From NCBI GenBank assembly GCA_029287575.1, contig JARFQW010000089.1, forward strand, positions 1 to 62,044: 62,044 bases of DNA, given 5' to 3'. A model generated the notes under the pieces. That model worked only from the letters and a program-made list of their open reading frames with translations. It ran no database searches and was not told where the DNA came from. The translations under genes were made by a program, and so were the position numbers. Origin of the DNA: Gammaproteobacteria bacterium (GTDB taxonomy: Bacteria > Pseudomonadota > Gammaproteobacteria > Steroidobacterales > XN24). Positions 59,299-62,044 of this stretch are shown piece by piece (position 1 is the stretch's first letter; each line of letters starts with the position of its first letter).

Positions 59299-60738
59299 TT
59301 AGTTCTCCGGATCTTTGTCGGGACGGACCTTGAGGGTCAGCCCGTCTACTGCCACGACGTTCACCGCCTGGCCTGATTGAATGGCTTGGCTGCTTGAGGC
59401 GTTCCACAGTTCGCCGTGGACGAAGACCCAGCCCTCTCCTTGAAAATCTTCCCGGGCGACGCCGGACGCGCCGATCATTTGTTCAATGCCGCTAACCACG
59501 GGCCGCCGTCGCGCCTTGATGGCCACCCAGATGATCCCCATGACCGCCAGGGCACCGACGCTGGCTACCCCGGCAATCAGCCCCAGCGGGACGCCAAAAC
59601 CGGGCACGTCGGTGTCCATGAGAATGACCGATCCGACGACGAAGGCGATCACACCGCCGATGCCCAGGACGCCAAAACTGGGCACGAATGCTTCGGCGAT
59701 CATGAGGATGATGCCGAGGACGATCAGAGCCAGGCCCGCATAGTTCACCGGCAGGACCTGCAGGGCATAGGCTGCTATCAGCAGGCAGATTACCCCGACC
59801 ACTCCCGGGACAATGGCGCCGGGATTGTAGCCTTCGAATATCAGGCCGTAGATGCCTACCAGCAGCAGCAGGTAGGCCACGGTCGGGCTGGTGATGATGC
59901 TCAGAACTTCGGTCCGCCAGTCGGGCTCAATGCGCTCAAGCACCAGTCCGTCGGTCTCGAGCACACGCTCGCCTTCAGCCATCTGGACCGGGCGGCCGTC
60001 GATGGCCCCCAGGAGTTCCGCCATGTCTGAGGCGATGACATCAATGACGTTCAGCTCCAGGGCTATCGAGGAGGATATGCTGGCCCCTTCACGGACGGCT
60101 TCCTCGGCCCAGTCGGCGTTTCGGCCGCGCTGCTCGGCGAGACTACGGATATACGCGACCATGTCGTTGAGCACTTTCTGCTCGGAGGCCGTTGCGGGCT
60201 CGAAATCCTGGCTCTCACCGGACTCGTTGCCGTCGTCCGCATTCTCGCCGGAAGTTTCGTCACCGGCCGGGTTCTCCGGTTCGTTGCCTGGGAGATCTCT
60301 TAACCCACCAGGCTTCGGCGTGCCACCGCCCATGGCCACCGGCGTGGCGGCGCCTACGTGGGTCGCCGGCGCCATTGCCGCAATGTGGCTGGCATAGAGG
60401 ATGTAGGTGCCCGCGCTGGCTGCACGGGAGCCTGATGGTGCAACGAACGTGACGACGGGCACCGGAGAGCCGAGGATTGCCTTGATGATGTCGCGCGTCG
60501 AGGAGACCAGCCCACCCGGGGTGTCCATCTGCAGAACAATGAGGCCAGCATCCTGTTCGGCGGCGGTTTGCATGCCCCGAATCAGGTAGTCGCTGGTCGC
60601 CGGCCCGATAGGCCCGTCTATCTGAAGCAGAACGCCTGCACCGGCGCCATCCTGAGCGCGGCCGCTCACCGCCAGGCACAGGAGCATCAGCATGGCGGCC
60701 GCGGCCCGAAAAGACTTCTTGGCGAGAATTTCACGCAT
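59299..60738 (-). CDS. NfeD-family membrane serine protease (ClpP class)
   Basis: A 479-residue protein with a signal peptide and a periplasmic ClpP-like protease domain carrying the Ser-Lys dyad (Ser108 in ASAGTYI, Lys188 in SEQKVL). Four to five membrane helices (about 265-400) and a C-terminal OB-fold NfeD domain (GEGWVFVHGELWNA) follow. About 40 acidic, low-complexity residues (137-182) lie between the catalytic residues, more than in the archaeal homologue. It forms an operon with the slipin, its known partner family. Confidence 0.92.
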   Translation of the reverse strand: MREILAKKSFRAAAAMLMLLCLAVSGRAQDGAGAGVLLQIDGPIGPATSDYLIRGMQTAAEQDAGLIVLQMDTPGGLVSSTRDIIKAILGSPVPVVTFVAPSGSRAASAGTYILYASHIAAMAPATHVGAATPVAMGGGTPKPGGLRDLPGNEPENPAGDETSGENADDGNESGESQDFEPATASEQKVLNDMVAYIRSLAEQRGRNADWAEEAVREGASISSSIALELNVIDVIASDMAELLGAIDGRPVQMAEGERVLETDGLVLERIEPDWRTEVLSIITSPTVAYLLLLVGIYGLIFEGYNPGAIVPGVVGVICLLIAAYALQVLPVNYAGLALIVLGIILMIAEAFVPSFGVLGIGGVIAFVVGSVILMDTDVPGFGVPLGLIAGVASVGALAVMGIIWVAIKARRRPVVSGIEQMIGASGVAREDFQGEGWVFVHGELWNASSSQAIQSGQAVNVVAVDGLTLKVRPDKDPEN

Positions 60739-60857
60739 CTGGTTCGATGGTAGTGCCTGCGCCTTCCCGGCGCCACCGGCCCCTTCTCCGCTGTCCCGGC
60801 AGCGGGGGTATACTTCCGCGCCACGATCTGCTCCAGTTCCTGCGGAAGACGCACTGA

Positions 60858-61355
60858 ATGCACATTACGTTCATGACCACCGGCGGCACCATCGACAAGG
60901 TGTACTTCGATGCCCAGAGCCGCTTCGAGGTGGGGGAGACCACCCTGGAGCACATGCTGCGGCAGGGGGAAGTCGCGTTTGATTACGAGATCGTTTCCCT
61001 CATGCGCAAGGACAGCATGGAACTGAGCGCTGCTGACCGGAAACTGATTCGCGGCGCCATCGAGGCCCGTGACAGCCGCCGATTCGTCATCACCCATGGC
61101 ACGGACACGATGGTCGAGACGGCACTCGCGCTGGAGGGTCTGGCGGACCGGGTCGTCGTCCTTACCGGCGCTCTGAGCCCGGCACGTTTCCAGCAAAGCG
61201 ACGCGCCCATCAACATCGGCCTGGCGATTGCCGCCGCTCAAACGTGCTCTCCCGGAGTCTACGTCGCGATGAACGGGCGAATCTTTTCTCCCCGTGGTCT
61301 ACGAAAGAACCGGGAGCGCAACCGTTTCGAATTGCTGCCCGGCCAGGGCAGCTGA
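60858..61355 (+). CDS. Half-length asparaginase-domain protein
   Basis: A 165-residue protein matching only the N-terminal domain of type I/II asparaginases. It contains TTGGTID (7-13) with the nucleophilic Thr and HGTDT (80-84), but ends at about half the usual 330 residues. The family LTGAxxP loop is seen as LTGALSPAR. No remnant of the C-terminal domain follows in any frame. Short forms of this kind are known as stand-alone proteins, so this need not be a broken gene. Activity is uncertain. Confidence 0.8.
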   Translation: MHITFMTTGGTIDKVYFDAQSRFEVGETTLEHMLRQGEVAFDYEIVSLMRKDSMELSAADRKLIRGAIEARDSRRFVITHGTDTMVETALALEGLADRVVVLTGALSPARFQQSDAPINIGLAIAAAQTCSPGVYVAMNGRIFSPRGLRKNRERNRFELLPGQGS

Positions 61356-61449
61356 GCCGAGACGCAGTCCGGGCACTAACCGGTCGCCTCGAGGCGGCAG
61401 CGCCTGATCAGGACCCGAACACAAGAATGGATGGCTAATGGAGATCACG

Positions 61450-62044
61450 ATGTCCGATTCGCACCCGCCGGCGACAGCCGGGGCACTCAAGCGCGTGGCA
61501 GCCGGGCTCGCCTGCGCAGGGGTATTTCTTGCCGGTCCGGCCGCGGCCCATGAAGAACAGAGCACCGCCGCCGGCACCCCGAAGCAGGAAGTCACTGTGG
61601 TTGCCGAGCAGGTCGCTGGCGGCGTTTACATGTTGACGGGCCGTGGCGGCAATATCGGCGTGTCGGTCGGGCCCGATGGCGTCTTCATGATCGACGACCA
61701 GTATGCGCCCCTGACCGATGCGATCCGCGAGGCAGTGCGCAAACTGTCCGAACAGCCGATACGGTTCGTACTCAACACTCACTGGCATGGTGACCATACC
61801 GGCGGGAATGAGAACCTTGGCAAGACGGGCTCGGTGATCGTTGCTCACGACAATGTGCGCGAGCGCATGAGTACGGATCAGTCTATGCCGTTCTTCGGCA
61901 GGGAGGTACCGGCCTCGCCTCCGATGGCACTGCCGGTGGTCACCTTCAACGATGAGATGGGCTTCCATCTCAACGGTGAGGAGATCCGCGCCCTGCATTT
62001 TGCTCGAGCGCACACCGACGGCGATTCCGTTGTGCTCTTCCGGG
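61450..62044 (+). CDS. Exported metallo-beta-lactamase-fold hydrolase (partial)
   Basis: The frame runs off the right edge after 198 codons. It has a signal peptide (VAAGLACAGVFLAGPAAA) and the metal-binding motif HWHGDH (His111, His113, Asp115, His116), with HFARAHTDGDSVV further on, as in SoxH/quinoprotein-relay-like members. ATG 61450 is chosen for GGAG six bases upstream; an in-frame ATG at 61438 is also possible. Substrate unknown, and beta-lactam hydrolysis should not be assumed. Confidence 0.85.
   Translation, partial: MSDSHPPATAGALKRVAAGLACAGVFLAGPAAAHEEQSTAAGTPKQEVTVVAEQVAGGVYMLTGRGGNIGVSVGPDGVFMIDDQYAPLTDAIREAVRKLSEQPIRFVLNTHWHGDHTGGNENLGKTGSVIVAHDNVRERMSTDQSMPFFGREVPASPPMALPVVTFNDEMGFHLNGEEIRALHFARAHTDGDSVVLFR

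Overview
The window is GC-rich chromosomal DNA of a gammaproteobacterium. The evidence is a monofunctional RelA, the yebC-ruvCAB-ybgC-tolQRAB-pal-cpoB block with a tRNA-Lys behind it, a complete Na+-NQR operon with nqrM, ribosomal oxygenase RoxA, and a purB/mnmA/nudJ neighbourhood like that of enterobacteria. A wax-ester/DGAT-type acyltransferase, lipid enzymes and Na+-NQR fit a marine or halophilic lineage, but the genus cannot be read from the sequence. I see no insertion sequence, prophage, integrase or CRISPR array. Genes are densely packed, with many 1-4 bp stop/start overlaps.

Layout. 1-2.9 kb: a gene end, relA (-) and a YfaZ-type outer membrane protein (+). 3.0-12.7 kb: one long + strand run with yebC, Holliday junction genes ruvCAB, ybgC and the Tol-Pal envelope system, 7-deazaguanine genes queE/queC, and tRNA-Lys(UUU). 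12.7-13.4 kb: a gene-free stretch with two similar hairpin terminators. 13.4-16.4 kb (-): a lipoprotein oligopeptidase B and an enoyl-CoA hydratase. 16.5-21.2 kb (+): a pepsin-like protease, an inactive transglutaminase/multi-TM protein and a RimK-like ATP-grasp ligase in one overlapping operon, then two SDR enzymes. 21.3-28.4 kb (+): nqrABCDEF, nqrM, a CBS protein and a helical protein. 28.4-30.6 kb (-): ppk1.

30.6-31.0 kb holds an orphan strong terminator with stacked hairpins (candidate small RNA or leader), then a degenerate NERD protein. 31.7-34.1 kb (-): M20 peptidase and TatD. 34.3 kb (+): a TPR protein. 35.1-37.1 kb (-): WS/DGAT acyltransferase with a roughly 190-residue Lys/Ala-rich tail. 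37.3-40.8 kb (+): fadH, a VNG-repeat lipoprotein and a YgjP-type metallopeptidase. 40.8-50.6 kb: a - strand run of purB, roxA, GNAT, a small partner, nudJ, mnmA, acnA, sirtuin and patatin. 50.8-58.5 kb (+): fumC, CoA-pyrophosphatase Nudix, mazG, hrpA and a DegV-like protein. 58.5-60.7 kb (-): nfeD and slipin. 60.9-62.0 kb (+): a half-length asparaginase domain and a metallo-beta-lactamase-fold protein cut by the window end.

Most of the window is housekeeping: stringent response and polyphosphate, DNA repair, envelope integrity, tRNA modification, TCA cycle, purine synthesis and respiration. The points most worth a second look are the basic tail on the acyltransferase, the orphan hairpin/terminator locus beside ppk1, the ligase/protease/membrane triad, the VNG-repeat lipoprotein, and the catalytically degenerate NERD protein.
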